DNA of 64,000 nucleotides, from assembly GCF_001695855.1 (NCBI RefSeq), contig NZ_MBSS01000005.1, forward strand, positions 105,864 through 169,863. The letters run 5' to 3'. This document shows positions 45,438 to 54,763 of this stretch, piece after piece. Source of the stretch: Ensifer sp. LC163. Its GTDB lineage: Bacteria; Pseudomonadota; Alphaproteobacteria; Rhizobiales; Rhizobiaceae. Every line of letters begins with the position of its first letter. Within the stretch, counting starts at the first letter, position 1. The notes below the pieces were generated by a model. The model searched no databases, was not told where the DNA came from, and worked only from the letters and a program-made list of their open reading frames with translations. The position numbers were made by a program, and so were the translations under genes.

Positions 45438-46202
45438 ATGTTGCGCATGCACACCGATATCGTCGATCTCCGAGAATTCTATCATTCCGAACTGGGCCGC
45501 ATGGCGGAACAGTCCGTGACCATGGCGCTGTCCTCGGTCTGGGCGCGCCTGCCGGAGGAACGGCTCGTCGGGCTCGGCTATGCCGTGCCCTATCTCGAAC
45601 GCTTTCGCAAGGACACCGAGCGGACCTTCGCCTTCATGCCGGCGGGGCAGGGGGCGGTGAACTGGCCGGTGGCCGAGCTGTCCTCGACGGCGCTGGTGTT
45701 CGACGAGGAACTGCCGCTGCCCGATGCCTCGATCGACCGGGTGTTGATGGTCCATTCACTGGAATTTGCCGAAAGCCCGCGCGAGACGATGAAGGAAATC
45801 TGGCGGGTGCTGGCGCCGGGCGGCCGGCTGGTGATCGTCGTGCCCAATCGCCGCGGCGTCTGGGCGCGCATGGAGCATACGCCGTTTGGTTCCGGCCGGC
45901 CCTATTCGCGGGGTCAGTTGACGGCGCTCTTGCGCGAAACGAACTTTACGCCCGGCGCATCGGCGGAGGCGCTGTTCTTCCCGCCGTCGAAGCTGAAGAT
46001 GATCCTGCGCCTGCGCCGCGGCTTCGAGCGGCTTGGCCGGTCGCTCTGGCCGGTCTTTTCCGGCGTGATCGTGGTGGAGGCGCAGAAGCGGCTTTATCAG
46101 GGGTTGCCGGTTGCCGCGCGCGCGTCGCGTCGCGTGTTCGTGCCGGTGCTGGCCCCGCAGGGTATCCCCAGCACCCGGGAGAGACCGCGCGCTCAGTCGT
46201 GA
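45438..46202 (+). CDS. Class I SAM-dependent methyltransferase
   Basis: 254 residues from the ATG at 45438 (AAGG upstream; 45447 is an alternative). The Methyltransf_11-type region has LPLPDASIDRVLMVHSLEF and EIWRVLAPGGRLVIVVPN, the motif-IV/post-I segments. The usual GxGxG motif I near the N-terminus is not clear. In rhizobia this gene is often next to gloB. Substrate unknown. Confidence 0.82.
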   Translation: MLRMHTDIVDLREFYHSELGRMAEQSVTMALSSVWARLPEERLVGLGYAVPYLERFRKDTERTFAFMPAGQGAVNWPVAELSSTALVFDEELPLPDASIDRVLMVHSLEFAESPRETMKEIWRVLAPGGRLVIVVPNRRGVWARMEHTPFGSGRPYSRGQLTALLRETNFTPGASAEALFFPPSKLKMILRLRRGFERLGRSLWPVFSGVIVVEAQKRLYQGLPVAARASRRVFVPVLAPQGIPSTRERPRAQS

Positions 46203-46278
46203 CCACCGCTTGCGGTGGGGCTTGCCCACCCTCGACAAATGCCGATTGCGCCGGTATTGGCTTGGCCTCATTTCCTGC

Positions 46279-46381
46279 CTACAGCGCCGCGCGCCTTATC
46301 AGGCGCGCAAAGGTCGCTATAGCACTTTAATGAATGCATGTTTTTGTCCTTAAATCGGAGACGATTTAAGGACACATGCAA
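46279..46381 (-). repeat. Intergenic repeat family 1, copy D (inverted)
   Basis: Same element as copies A-C in reverse: CTACAGCGCCGCGCGCC, GGCGCGCAAAGGTCGCTATAG, then TTTTTGTCCTTAAATCGG and CGATTTAAGGACACATGCA. It ends 16 bases before the hisC ATG. Confidence 0.82.
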
Positions 46382-46396
46382 TAGAAAGCTGATCCG

Positions 46397-47503
46397 ATGA
46401 GCCTTGCCTCGAAGAGCCCGCAGCCGCGCCCCGGCATTCTGGATATTGCCGCCTATGTGCCCGGCAAGGAGCATGCGCCCGGTGTCGCCAAGGTTCACAA
46501 GCTCTCCTCCAACGAGACGCCGCTCGGCGCCAGCCCGAGGGCGATCGAGGCCTTTCAGGCTGCGGCTTTTAACCTGGAGCGCTACCCTGATGGTCAGGCG
46601 CAGGCGCTGCGCGCGGCGATCGGTGCCGTGCACGGGCTCAACCCGGCAAACATCCTGTGCGGCAACGGCTCGGACGAGTTGCTCGGCCTCCTTTGCCACA
46701 CCTATCTGGCGCCCGGCGACGAAGGCATCATCACCGAGCACGGGTTCCTGGTCTACAAGATCCAGATCATGGCCGCCGGCGGCACGCCGGTCACGGTCAA
46801 GGAGAGGAACGCCACCGTCGACGTCGATGCGATCCTGGCCGCAGTGACCGAGCGCACGAAGCTCGTGTTCATCGCCAACCCGGCGAACCCGACCGGCACC
46901 TATATCCCGGTCGACGAAGTTCGCCGCCTGCATGCGGGCCTGCCCGAGGGCGTGCTTCTGGTGCTCGATGCCGCCTATGCCGAATATGTTCGCCGCAACG
47001 ATTACGCGACCGGGCTCGAGCTGGTATCGGCCAACCGCAATGTCGTCATGACCCGAACCTTCTCGAAGATCTACGGTCTCGCGGGCCTGCGCATCGGCTG
47101 GATGTATGCGCCGCCGGAAGTGATCGACGCCGTCGATCGCGTCCGCGGGCCGTTCAATCTCAATGCTGCGGCGATTGCGGCCGGAGCGGCTGCGGTTCGC
47201 GATCAGGCCTTCGTCGCACAGGCGGTCGACCATAACCTCGTCTGGCTGGACCGCGTCAGCGATGCACTGGAAGCGATCGGCCTCAGGGTGACGCCATCGG
47301 TGACCAACTTCGTGCTGATCCACTTCCCGGACGAGGACGGCAAGCGCGCGCACGATGCGGACGCGTTCCTCACCCGTCGCGGCTTCATCCTGCGCGCGAT
47401 CGCGGCTTATGGCTTTCCCAATGCCTTGCGCATGACCATCGGCTCGCAGGAAGCCAACGAGGGTGTCATCGCGGCACTGACAGAATTCATGGGACGGAAA
47501 TGA
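46397..47503 (+). CDS. hisC: Histidinol-phosphate aminotransferase
   Basis: 368 residues of class I/II PLP aminotransferases, HisC type: [38 protein letters not shown] and the PLP lysine in [15 protein letters not shown]. In this position, overlapping a prephenate dehydrogenase gene, it may also serve tyrosine and phenylalanine synthesis. Its TGA overlaps the tyrC ATG. Confidence 0.92.
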   Translation: MSLASKSPQPRPGILDIAAYVPGKEHAPGVAKVHKLSSNETPLGASPRAIEAFQAAAFNLERYPDGQAQALRAAIGAVHGLNPANILCGNGSDELLGLLCHTYLAPGDEGIITEHGFLVYKIQIMAAGGTPVTVKERNATVDVDAILAAVTERTKLVFIANPANPTGTYIPVDEVRRLHAGLPEGVLLVLDAAYAEYVRRNDYATGLELVSANRNVVMTRTFSKIYGLAGLRIGWMYAPPEVIDAVDRVRGPFNLNAAAIAAGAAAVRDQAFVAQAVDHNLVWLDRVSDALEAIGLRVTPSVTNFVLIHFPDEDGKRAHDADAFLTRRGFILRAIAAYGFPNALRMTIGSQEANEGVIAALTEFMGRK

Positions 47504-48426
47504 TGACACAGCAGTTTGAAACGATCGCGCTTATCGGCATCGGCCTCATCGGCTCATCGATCGCCCGGGAAATCCGCGACAAGCAGCTCGCCGGCACCCT
47601 GGTGATCTCGACCCGCAGCGAAGCGACGCTTGCGCGCGCTGAAGCGCTCGGCCTTGGCGATCGCTACACGCTGTCGGCTGCCGATGCGGTGCGCGGCGCC
47701 GATCTCGTCATCGTGTCGGTGCCCGTCGGCGCATCCGGTGCGGTAGCCGCGGAAATCGCCGCCCACTTGAAGCCTGGCGCGATCGTGACCGATGTCGGCT
47801 CGACCAAGGGCTCGGTCATCGCCCAGATGGCCCCGCATCTGCCCGACACGGTTCATTTCGTGCCCGGCCATCCGATCGCCGGCACCGAGCATTCCGGTCC
47901 CGATGCCGGCTTTGTCGGCCTCTTCCGCGGCCGCTGGTGCATCCTGACGCCGCCCGCCGGCCAGGACGAGGAGGCGATCGCGCGGTTGCGGCTGTTCTGG
48001 GAAACGCTCGGCTCGATGGTCGAGGAGATGGATGCCGAGCACCACGACAAGGTGCTGGCGATCGTCTCGCATCTGCCGCACATCATCGCCTATAACATCG
48101 TCGGCACGGCCGACGATCTGGAAGCGGTGACCGAATCCGAGGTCATCAAATATTCCGCGTCGGGTTTTCGCGACTTCACCCGCCTTGCTGCTTCCGACCC
48201 GACCATGTGGCGCGACGTCTGCCTGCACAACAAGGACGCGATCCTGGAAATGCTGTCGCGGTTTTCCGAGGACCTCGCCTATCTGCAGCGGGCGATCCGC
48301 TGGGGCGACGGCGAGAAGCTGTTCGACCTCTTCACCCGCACCCGCGCCATCCGCCGCTCGATCATTCAGGCCGGCCAGGACACCGCCATGCCCGACTTCG
48401 GCCGTCATGCGATGGATCAGAAATAG
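47500..48426 (+). CDS. tyrC: Prephenate/arogenate dehydrogenase
   Basis: 308 residues. N-terminal NAD(P) motif [10 protein letters not shown], then [26 protein letters not shown] and the helical dehydrogenase domain with [11 protein letters not shown]. It oxidatively decarboxylates prephenate or arogenate towards tyrosine. Co-translated with hisC through an ATGA overlap. Whether prephenate or arogenate is preferred is not visible. A strong bidirectional hairpin follows. Confidence 0.9.
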   Translation: MMTQQFETIALIGIGLIGSSIAREIRDKQLAGTLVISTRSEATLARAEALGLGDRYTLSAADAVRGADLVIVSVPVGASGAVAAEIAAHLKPGAIVTDVGSTKGSVIAQMAPHLPDTVHFVPGHPIAGTEHSGPDAGFVGLFRGRWCILTPPAGQDEEAIARLRLFWETLGSMVEEMDAEHHDKVLAIVSHLPHIIAYNIVGTADDLEAVTESEVIKYSASGFRDFTRLAASDPTMWRDVCLHNKDAILEMLSRFSEDLAYLQRAIRWGDGEKLFDLFTRTRAIRRSIIQAGQDTAMPDFGRHAMDQK

Positions 48427-48441
48427 CCGAAAAACGAAAAG

Positions 48442-48473
48442 GCCCGGGGCGTGGAATGATCCATGCCCCGGGC
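48442..48473. terminator. Bidirectional terminator after tyrC
   Basis: 14-base stem GCCCGGGGCGTGGA (48442-48455) with TCCATGCCCCGGGC (48460-48473), one G-T wobble, 4-base loop, flanked by T-runs on both strands. It separates the convergent tyrC and DUF2125 genes. Confidence 0.88.
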
Positions 48474-48520
48474 TCGTTTTATTCTCGCGAATGCAGTCAG
48501 CGGCTTTCGCTCCAACCAGA

Positions 48521-49534
48521 TCAGAGTGTCGGCAGCACGCCGATCGGGATGAAGGCGAGGAAGGCGGTGCCGTCGCGCACGTTGAGCTTGACCGTCGCCT
48601 CGTTCTTGCCGTTGGCCAGCGCCTTCAGCATGTTGGCGGTGTTGTTGACGAGGTTCGCATCGTCAGGGATCAGCGTGACCAGGTTGGTGCGCCAAGCCTC
48701 GATATTGGTCATCGTCAGCGAAAATTCACCGGAAATCAGCCCCTGGTCGTTGACCGAGAAGGGGCCAGACAGCTTGGCGTTCATGCCCGAGCCGAGGTCA
48801 AGCGTCATCTGTCGCAGTTCGCCCTTGCTGCCGCGCAGCATGGCCGGTGTGGGGATGCCCGAGCCCATCCAGCTCGCCTTGTCGACAAAGGTGAGGTCGG
48901 CGGCGACATTGGCAGGCGGCGCGAAGCTCGCGCCGTTTTCCGGGCGAAGATCGAGCTTGTCGACGCTCAAGGCCGCGTCGAGGTCCTTGCCGTTCTGGCG
49001 CAGATGCATTTCGCCATGGCTGGCGCCGAAACCGAAGCTGTCGCCGGTCAGCGGCAGGCGCACGGTGCCGGTCAGGTTGTCATAGGTGAGCGAGCTGCGG
49101 TCGAGCCCGGAAAGCGTTGCCCTGACGCTCGCATGCAGCAGCGTCCAGTCGGCCGAGACGTTGAGGCCGGGCGACACGCGCAGTTCCGCCGGACCGTCGA
49201 GCTCGATGATCGCATGGCCGGGCTGGTAGACCTGTGCCGCGGTTCGAAGCGCCCCGAAGGAGGCGGAGGCACCGCGGCGGCTGTCGTCGAGATTGACCTT
49301 GTCGCAGAAGAGGCCGATGCGGAAGGGGAAGCCGCGCACGTCCATGTTCGTGCACTCGCCGCCAAGCCCGGTCGCCTGTCCGTTGGCAAGATAGGTCGCC
49401 AAGCGCTTCTCGACCTGATCGGCCGCGGCAAACCAAGCGGCCGAATAGGCGCCGCAGACGATCACGATGCCGGCGATCAGCCAGCGAAACTTCCGGCTGA
49501 CCGGCGAGGGATTGGCGACTGCGGTTGCGGTCAT
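48521..49534 (-). CDS. DUF2125 domain-containing protein
   Basis: 337 residues. One N-terminal membrane helix (FRWLIAGIVIVCGAYSAAWF), then a beta-rich exported part with RGFPFRIGLFCD, GASFGALRTAAQVYQP and SFGFGASHGEMHLR. This matches PF09898, an alphaproteobacterial envelope family of unknown function. It is convergent with tyrC and divergent from the ChaC-like gene, so probably a single unit. Confidence 0.85.
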   Translation of the reverse strand: MTATAVANPSPVSRKFRWLIAGIVIVCGAYSAAWFAAADQVEKRLATYLANGQATGLGGECTNMDVRGFPFRIGLFCDKVNLDDSRRGASASFGALRTAAQVYQPGHAIIELDGPAELRVSPGLNVSADWTLLHASVRATLSGLDRSSLTYDNLTGTVRLPLTGDSFGFGASHGEMHLRQNGKDLDAALSVDKLDLRPENGASFAPPANVAADLTFVDKASWMGSGIPTPAMLRGSKGELRQMTLDLGSGMNAKLSGPFSVNDQGLISGEFSLTMTNIEAWRTNLVTLIPDDANLVNNTANMLKALANGKNEATVKLNVRDGTAFLAFIPIGVLPTL

Positions 49535-49725
49535 GGTAACGCGTACTCCACCAAACTCAGATCGCGGCCGCCTTTCGGGTGGCGCCGCCGATCCTGCTTA
49601 TTATCTTTCATTCTATGCACGGGAACGACTTGTCTCTTCCGTGCCGAGATGCTGTCCCGTAGAAACCGACGTGGCTGACCACCGATGAGCCGACGATTCG
49701 GCGATGAGCAGACAGCGCGGATTGA

Positions 49726-50289
49726 ATGACAGTGGATATGGACGAATTTTGGGTCTTTGGCTACGGGTCGCTGATGTGGAACCCGGGCTTCCGGTTCGAG
49801 GAAAGATCGACGGCGCGAGCATTTGGCTATCGTCGGTCGCTTTGTGTGCGCTCGTGGGTCCATCGCGGCACGCAGCAGCGGCCAGGCCTCGTGCTGGGGC
49901 TCGATTATGGCGGCTCCTGCATCGGGACGGCGTTTCGCGTCGACAGCAGAGAGAGGGCCGAGGTGGTCGACTATCTGCGGGAGCGCGAGCTCGTCACGCA
50001 TGTCTACAAGGAAAAGACGATGCCGGTGCAGCTCGCCGACGGCCGGCGCGTCCCGGCGCTGACCTACGTCATCGATCGCGCCCATGTGCAATATGCCGGT
50101 ACGCTCAGTGCCCCGGAGGCGGCGGCGATCGTCGCCGTCTCGTCGGGAAAGTCGGGTCCGAACAGCGAATACGTGTTCAACACGCTCGCCCACCTCAAGG
50201 AGATGGGCATTCGCGATCATTGGCTGGAAGAAGTCGTGGCGACCCTTACAGCGCCGCGCGTCATATATGACGCGCAAAGGACGCTGTAA
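49726..50289 (+). CDS. ChaC-like gamma-glutamylcyclotransferase
   Basis: 187 residues (an ATG at 49738 is also possible). ChaC motifs are FGYGSLMWNPGF at the start, a RERE glutamate segment near residue 86 and PNSEYVFNTLAHLKEMGI. Family members cleave glutathione to 5-oxoproline and Cys-Gly. The last 15 codons, including LTAPRVIYDAQRTL and the stop, are encoded by an inverted family 1 repeat, so the natural C-terminus has been replaced. Confidence 0.88.
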   Translation: MTVDMDEFWVFGYGSLMWNPGFRFEERSTARAFGYRRSLCVRSWVHRGTQQRPGLVLGLDYGGSCIGTAFRVDSRERAEVVDYLRERELVTHVYKEKTMPVQLADGRRVPALTYVIDRAHVQYAGTLSAPEAAAIVAVSSGKSGPNSEYVFNTLAHLKEMGIRDHWLEEVVATLTAPRVIYDAQRTL

Positions 50290-50312
50290 CGCTTTAAACT
50301 TGCTGCATAATT
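50246..50312 (-). repeat. Intergenic repeat family 1, copy E (inverted, truncated), encoding the chaC end
   Basis: TTACAGCGCCGCGCGTC, GACGCGCAAAGGACGCTGTAA and TTTAAACTTGCTGCATAAT match copies A-D in reverse, but the second hairpin is incomplete. It overlaps the last codons of the ChaC-like gene. Confidence 0.82.
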
Positions 50313-50342
50313 TCCGGGATCGACATTGATGCGCGGGATGAT

Positions 50343-51134
50343 CTAGCCGCGGCCCATCGCCTTCAGCTCGTTCAGGCGCTGCTTTGCCGTCGGCGGCAGC
50401 GGCAGATGCGGGTTATTCCTGACGGTCTCGATCAGCAGTTCGTCACTTGCAGCCTCGGTCACTTCGACCAGCCTGGCGAGGAACTCGTCCGGATCGAGGC
50501 CCGCTTCGATCGGCGGCAGCACGCGCACCTTGAAATGACCGGGGAAGCGCAGGAACTTGCGGCGCGGCCAGAACAGGCCGGGATGCATGGCGACGGGCAC
50601 CACAGGCACATTGAGATCGCGATAGAGCCGGGCGATGCCGTATTTGTAGTGCGGCGGTGCGCCAGGCGGTCGCCGGGTGCCTTCGGGATAGATGATCAGC
50701 TCGCGACCGGAAGCCATTTCCTGCTTGGTGCGATCCATGACCTCGGTCATGGCACGGCCACGGGCGGCCCTATTCACCGGCACCATGCGCTGCTTCTTGA
50801 CGTACCAGCCGAAGAGCGGGATCCAGGTCAGTTCGCGCTTGAGAATGAAGAAGGGATCATTGAGCCAGGGCAGGAGCGCATAGACATCCCAGAACGACTG
50901 GTGCTTGGGCGCGAAGATGTAGCCGCTCTTGGGAATGTTTTCCAAGCCCTCGATCTCGAAGGTCGTGCCGACCATCTTTTCGAACAGCCAGTGATTGCTG
51001 CGCGCCCAATTCTTCGGAACGAACCACGCCATCTTTCTCGGCACCAGAAAATAGGCCGGCGTAAAGACGATCATCTGCAGGATGAGATTGACGTAGAAGA
51101 CCAGATTGAAAAGGACCGAACGCAGGACGATCAT
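50343..51134 (-). CDS. plsC: 1-acyl-sn-glycerol-3-phosphate acyltransferase
   Basis: 263 residues. Membrane helix at the N-terminus (VLFNLVFYVNLILQMIVF), then acyltransferase block I H-x4-D in APKHQSFWD and block III PEGTRR. It adds the second acyl chain to lysophosphatidate at the inner membrane. The ATG at 51134 is favoured (GAGAG upstream); an upstream GTG at 51200 lacks an SD. Follows the DUF218 gene by 125 bases on the same strand, after ftsE-ftsX. Confidence 0.9.
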   Translation of the reverse strand: MIVLRSVLFNLVFYVNLILQMIVFTPAYFLVPRKMAWFVPKNWARSNHWLFEKMVGTTFEIEGLENIPKSGYIFAPKHQSFWDVYALLPWLNDPFFILKRELTWIPLFGWYVKKQRMVPVNRAARGRAMTEVMDRTKQEMASGRELIIYPEGTRRPPGAPPHYKYGIARLYRDLNVPVVPVAMHPGLFWPRRKFLRFPGHFKVRVLPPIEAGLDPDEFLARLVEVTEAASDELLIETVRNNPHLPLPPTAKQRLNELKAMGRG

Positions 51135-51259
51135 CAGCAGGCTCTCGAGAGGCGAGTTCAGGGATATCCAGCCCGTGGGCCGATGGATCGCTGCGTACAC
51201 GAATAAACGCCGAAGGAAAACCGCTCGTTCTCACTTTGCTGATCGAGGCGCGCCGGCGA

Positions 51260-51988
51260 TTATTCTTCGGCCGGCGTCGCACGCGAGGGAACGGTGCGCA
51301 AGCCGGTCGCCGGGCGGGCACCCGCCATATCGCGCACGGAGGCGACGGAATACTTGCCGAACTCCAGCAGGATCGATTTCAGCACCATCGGATTGCGTAG
51401 CCAGTTCGTCGTCTTGAGGTCCGAATTGACGACGGGATAGGCGATGAATTCGGTCTCCGGGCGGGCGCGGCGCAGCTCGAGCAGGCTTCGCGGCATGTGG
51501 TAGTTGTTGGTCACGACCAGTACGCGCTTGTAGCCTCGGTCGCTGATCCATTGGCTGGCCTCGGTCGCGTTGCCGATCGTGTCGATTGCCTCGTGACCGA
51601 TGTCGACGCAGCACTTGAAGAGATCAGCCGAGCTTTGGGTGTTGCGGCGGATCTGGCTGCCTGTGGTCGCCGGGTGGACGCCCGAAATCAGCAAGCGTTT
51701 GCCGGCCCCGGACTTCAGGAGGTCGACCGCCTGATCGATGCGCTGAAAGCCGCCGGTCAAGACGACGATCGCTTCCGCCTTCGGGTTTGCCGGAGGCTGC
51801 AAGGAGGCGACGGTATCGGCGAAGTTGAGGAAGGCTGCGACAACGATCGCAGACGGCACGAGCAGAATGAAGAACATTCGCCGGAGAATTTTGCGCAAGG
51901 GACCACGGGGTCGGCGTTCCTGCTCGGCCCCGCCTTGCCATTTTCCTCCTCTGGCCATCCCGCTCCCGCGAAGTCCTTGCGCCATCAT
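51260..51988 (-). CDS. DUF218 (YdcF/SanA-like) membrane protein
   Basis: 242 residues. A basic N-terminus and one helix (FFILLVPSAIVVAAFLNF) precede a DUF218 domain: AIVVLTGGFQRID, LLISGVHPATTG, NATEASQWI and VVTNNYHMPRSLLEL. Homologues affect envelope permeability or undecaprenyl-related steps; the catalytic role is unproven. It follows ftsX by 66 bases on the same strand and precedes plsC. Confidence 0.86.
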   Translation of the reverse strand: MMAQGLRGSGMARGGKWQGGAEQERRPRGPLRKILRRMFFILLVPSAIVVAAFLNFADTVASLQPPANPKAEAIVVLTGGFQRIDQAVDLLKSGAGKRLLISGVHPATTGSQIRRNTQSSADLFKCCVDIGHEAIDTIGNATEASQWISDRGYKRVLVVTNNYHMPRSLLELRRARPETEFIAYPVVNSDLKTTNWLRNPMVLKSILLEFGKYSVASVRDMAGARPATGLRTVPSRATPAEE

Positions 51989-52054
51989 GATTCTCTTCAG
52001 ATAGCGCCAGATTGCGGCAAGGAATAGATCGAATAAAGGCGAAACATCTGGGCG

Positions 52055-53083
52055 TCAGCTTTGGTATGTATCCGTACGTCCTGGGTCGGAGCGGATCAGG
52101 TCGATCTCGTAGATCGTGCGCGTTACCGTGAGCCGCGCCGTCAGCGTCGTCAACACGGCAATGACGATCATGATGGCGATAATGCCGAGATAGCCACTGT
52201 AGCCGATGGTGAATGTGCCGAAAAGGGCGGTCGCCTGGTCCGTTTCCGGCGTCGCCAATGTGCGGGATTGCCAGTAGCCTGCAAGCGCAAAGAAGATCGC
52301 GGCGAGCAGGCCGCCGGCGCCGGCCCCCTTGAGGCTTATTCTCAGGAAGTGCTTCTGGAACTCCGATGCCACGAAGCCGGCCTCGGCGCCGACGAAGTGC
52401 AGCACTTCGACGATATGGCGGTTGCCAGACAGTGCGCCGCGCGTGGCGAAGATGACGGTCAGCACCATGGTCGAGAACACGAGGACGAGCACGCCCGTGC
52501 CGATCATCGCCGTCGTGTTGGCCATCGCCACCAGACGGTCGACCCAAGTGCGGTGATCGTCGAGGAAGGCCTGGGGGATGATCTCCGTCAGTGCCTTGCG
52601 CATGGCGGCGAAATCGGGCGGATTGTTCTCGTCGATGGTGATGATGACGAGCCGGGGCACCGGTAATTCGTCGAGATCGAGGCCTTCTCCAAGCCACGGC
52701 TCGAGCAGACGGGCGGTCGCCGCGCGGTCGACGATGTTGCCGCCGGTCGCGCCGCTGAAGGTCAGGGCCAGATCGCGCGCGTCGGCGAGCGCTTTTTCCA
52801 TGTCGAGATTGTCGTCCGGCTTGATCTGGATGGTGATCTCGCGAGAAATCTGGCTCTGCCAGCTTTGCGCGGTGGCGCGCACCATGCTGACACCGCCAAG
52901 CGTCAGGCAGGCCAGGAACGACATGATCGCGATCACGCACATCAGCGCGTGGCCGGACACATTCGTCGCCGGCACGATGGGCCCCATCGGCCGCACGCGC
53001 ATCTCCGTCCGGCGCGGCTGCTGCTGCGGTTCCGGCTGCTGCTCAGGCACCTCGTGGGTGCGTTTGGTGCGGCTCTCACTCAT
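52055..53083 (-). CDS. ftsX: Cell-division protein FtsX
   Basis: 342 residues. Proline- and glutamine-rich N-terminus, then a transmembrane helix near residues 45-68, a periplasmic domain, and three C-terminal helices of the FtsX/MacB permease type (IGTGVLVLVFSTMVLTVIF, GAGAGGLLAAIFFALAGYW, YLGIIAIMIVIAVL). It works with FtsE to control peptidoglycan hydrolysis at the septum. Its ATG overlaps the ftsE stop by 8 bases. Confidence 0.92.
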   Translation of the reverse strand: MSESRTKRTHEVPEQQPEPQQQPRRTEMRVRPMGPIVPATNVSGHALMCVIAIMSFLACLTLGGVSMVRATAQSWQSQISREITIQIKPDDNLDMEKALADARDLALTFSGATGGNIVDRAATARLLEPWLGEGLDLDELPVPRLVIITIDENNPPDFAAMRKALTEIIPQAFLDDHRTWVDRLVAMANTTAMIGTGVLVLVFSTMVLTVIFATRGALSGNRHIVEVLHFVGAEAGFVASEFQKHFLRISLKGAGAGGLLAAIFFALAGYWQSRTLATPETDQATALFGTFTIGYSGYLGIIAIMIVIAVLTTLTARLTVTRTIYEIDLIRSDPGRTDTYQS

Positions 53084-53735
53084 AGATATCGAGCCGCCCC
53101 TGCGAAAGGATCATGCGCCGCGCCTCGACCTGATCCATCAAGGACAGATCGTGGGTGGCGATGACCACGGCGGTGCCGAGCCGGTTGAGCTCGAGAAAGA
53201 GGTTCAAGAGGCGGCGGGCCATTGGCGGATCGACGTTGCCAGTCGGCTCGTCCGCAAGCAGGATTTCCGGGCGGTCGATCAGGGCGCGGGCGATTGCCGC
53301 GCGCTGCTTCTCGCCACCGGACAGAACCGGCGGCAGCACGTTGATGCGCTCGCCAAGTCCGACCCATTTCAGCAGTTCCAGCACGTCGGCGCGGTAGCTC
53401 GATTCGTCCTTGCCGCGCACCCGTAAGGGAAGCGCGACGTTCTCATAGGTCGTCAGATGGTCGAGGAGGCGAAAATCCTGGAAAACGATGCCGACGCGCC
53501 GGCGCAGCATCGGGAACTCTTCGCGCGGGATCGACGAAATGTTGCGGTCGAACATGCGGATCAGGCCGCGCGTCGGTTGCAATGAGAGGAAGAGCAGGCG
53601 CAAGAGCGTCGTCTTGCCGGCACCCGAAGGTCCGGTCAGGAACTGGAACGACCGACGCGGAATGTCGAAGGTCAGGTCCCGGAGAATTTCCGGCCCCATA
53701 CCATAACGCAGTCCGACGTTCTCAAAATGAATCAA
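53076..53735 (-). CDS. ftsE: Cell-division ATP-binding protein FtsE
   Basis: 219 residues. ABC ATPase with Walker A GPSGAGKTTLL, signature LSGGEKQRAAIARA, Walker B EILLADEPTGNVD and switch His in IATHD. Length and the D-loop TGNVD fit FtsE. Encoded just upstream of ftsX, with which it overlaps. A TTAA-N7-TTAA box lies 108 bases upstream of its ATG. Confidence 0.94.
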   Translation of the reverse strand: MIHFENVGLRYGMGPEILRDLTFDIPRRSFQFLTGPSGAGKTTLLRLLFLSLQPTRGLIRMFDRNISSIPREEFPMLRRRVGIVFQDFRLLDHLTTYENVALPLRVRGKDESSYRADVLELLKWVGLGERINVLPPVLSGGEKQRAAIARALIDRPEILLADEPTGNVDPPMARRLLNLFLELNRLGTAVVIATHDLSLMDQVEARRMILSQGRLDIYE

Positions 53736-53842
53736 AGGCTGGCCCAGTCTCTCTCACGACCCGTGCAGTTTTTGCTTGGGGGCCGGCCATCTGCGCATAG
53801 GACGACAAGCACCGAAAGGTAAAACCGCCAGCGGAACCATGG

Positions 53843-53857
53843 TTAAGCAGCGGTTAA
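53843..53857 (-). promoter_or_regulatory. Candidate CtrA box in the ftsE promoter region
   Basis: TTAA (53843-53846), GCAGCGG, TTAA (53854-53857) matches the CtrA consensus exactly in spacing. It is in the 296-base gap between divergent ftsE and the gene at 54032. An AACC...GGTT inverted repeat lies further along (about 53905). No coding sequence with an SD was seen in this gap. Confidence 0.5.
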
Positions 53858-54031
53858 TTTTTCATGAAAAGACGCCGCTTTCACGGCCTCTTTCCGAAAC
53901 ATTAACCATTTCGGTTTACGTGTCGGAAAGATTTGATGCAATGCCCTGATTCTTGCACCGCTCGGGATCGGCGCATTGCCCGATGGTTTCGCAGGGACGG
54001 CAGGTCCGCCCGCGATCCAGGAGGAAAGGCG

Positions 54032-54700
54032 ATGCAGGCATTCCGCACGAAATCGGCTGGAGCTGCGGCCTATGCCGATCTGCTGCCACCGGACCGGGTT
54101 CCGCGCGAAGGTGCATCTGCAACGCGCCGCGTCGACTATGTCGATGCCGAGTTCGAGACCGTTTCGGCGACGGCCCGCCGCAATCCCTATCCTGTTTTCA
54201 ACGACAATCAGAAGCAAACCAGACGCCATGGCCCGACCCTGACGGTCGTTCGCGACGAGCAATCCCCGCTGAGGCGCCTCTTGTCTCTCGCCGAGAAACG
54301 GTTACGCGCCATGCCGGCACGCCAGTTCGCCGGGCTTGTCGCAGGCTTCGCCCTTGCGGCTTTTGCAGCGATCATTGCCCTTTCGACCGGCGACGGGGTC
54401 GAGAGCGAGCCGCTGGCGATCACCGATGTGACCGCTTCGCTCGATTATTCCGGCGGCATGCGGGTGCTTTCGGTCTACGGCTCCATCGATAATTCCTCCT
54501 CCGCCCTGCAGCGCCTGCCGTTGGTCGTGGTGGATGTGGTCAGCAATGGCCGCAAGGTCACCGCCACGCGGCTGATGCCGGAGGGGGCTGCCATCGCGCC
54601 CGGCGAGAGCCGCCGCTTTGTCACCAGGCTCCCATATGCAGGTGGAAAAATGCCGGAGGTGAAGGTTTCTTTCGCCGAAAACGGTGTCTCCGTGCGCTGA
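54032..54700 (+). CDS. Membrane-anchored protein with DUF3426-like C-terminal domain
   Basis: 222 residues from the ATG at 54032, which has a strong SD (AGGAGGAAAG). One helix (FAGLVAGFALAAFAAIIAL) at about residues 105-123 separates a polar cytoplasmic part from an exported beta domain (MRVLSVYGSIDNSS, APGESRRFVTRLP). Relatives begin with an MJ0042-type zinc ribbon. Sequence upstream of this ATG has only scattered cysteines, so the ribbon seems to be missing here. Function unknown. hpt follows 63 bases later. Confidence 0.75.
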   Translation: MQAFRTKSAGAAAYADLLPPDRVPREGASATRRVDYVDAEFETVSATARRNPYPVFNDNQKQTRRHGPTLTVVRDEQSPLRRLLSLAEKRLRAMPARQFAGLVAGFALAAFAAIIALSTGDGVESEPLAITDVTASLDYSGGMRVLSVYGSIDNSSSALQRLPLVVVDVVSNGRKVTATRLMPEGAAIAPGESRRFVTRLPYAGGKMPEVKVSFAENGVSVR

Positions 54701-54763
54701 TTGTGCTAAGCGGGCGCGAAAGGGAAGGCGTTTGTCTTCCGGATGAAACGCTGGAGAAGCCGC

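Noticed and set aside
53933..54031. An N-terminal extension with CPDSC, possibly a zinc ribbon
   Set aside because: No second CxxC pair and no SD at its start; the strong SD is at 54032. Treated as non-coding or decayed.
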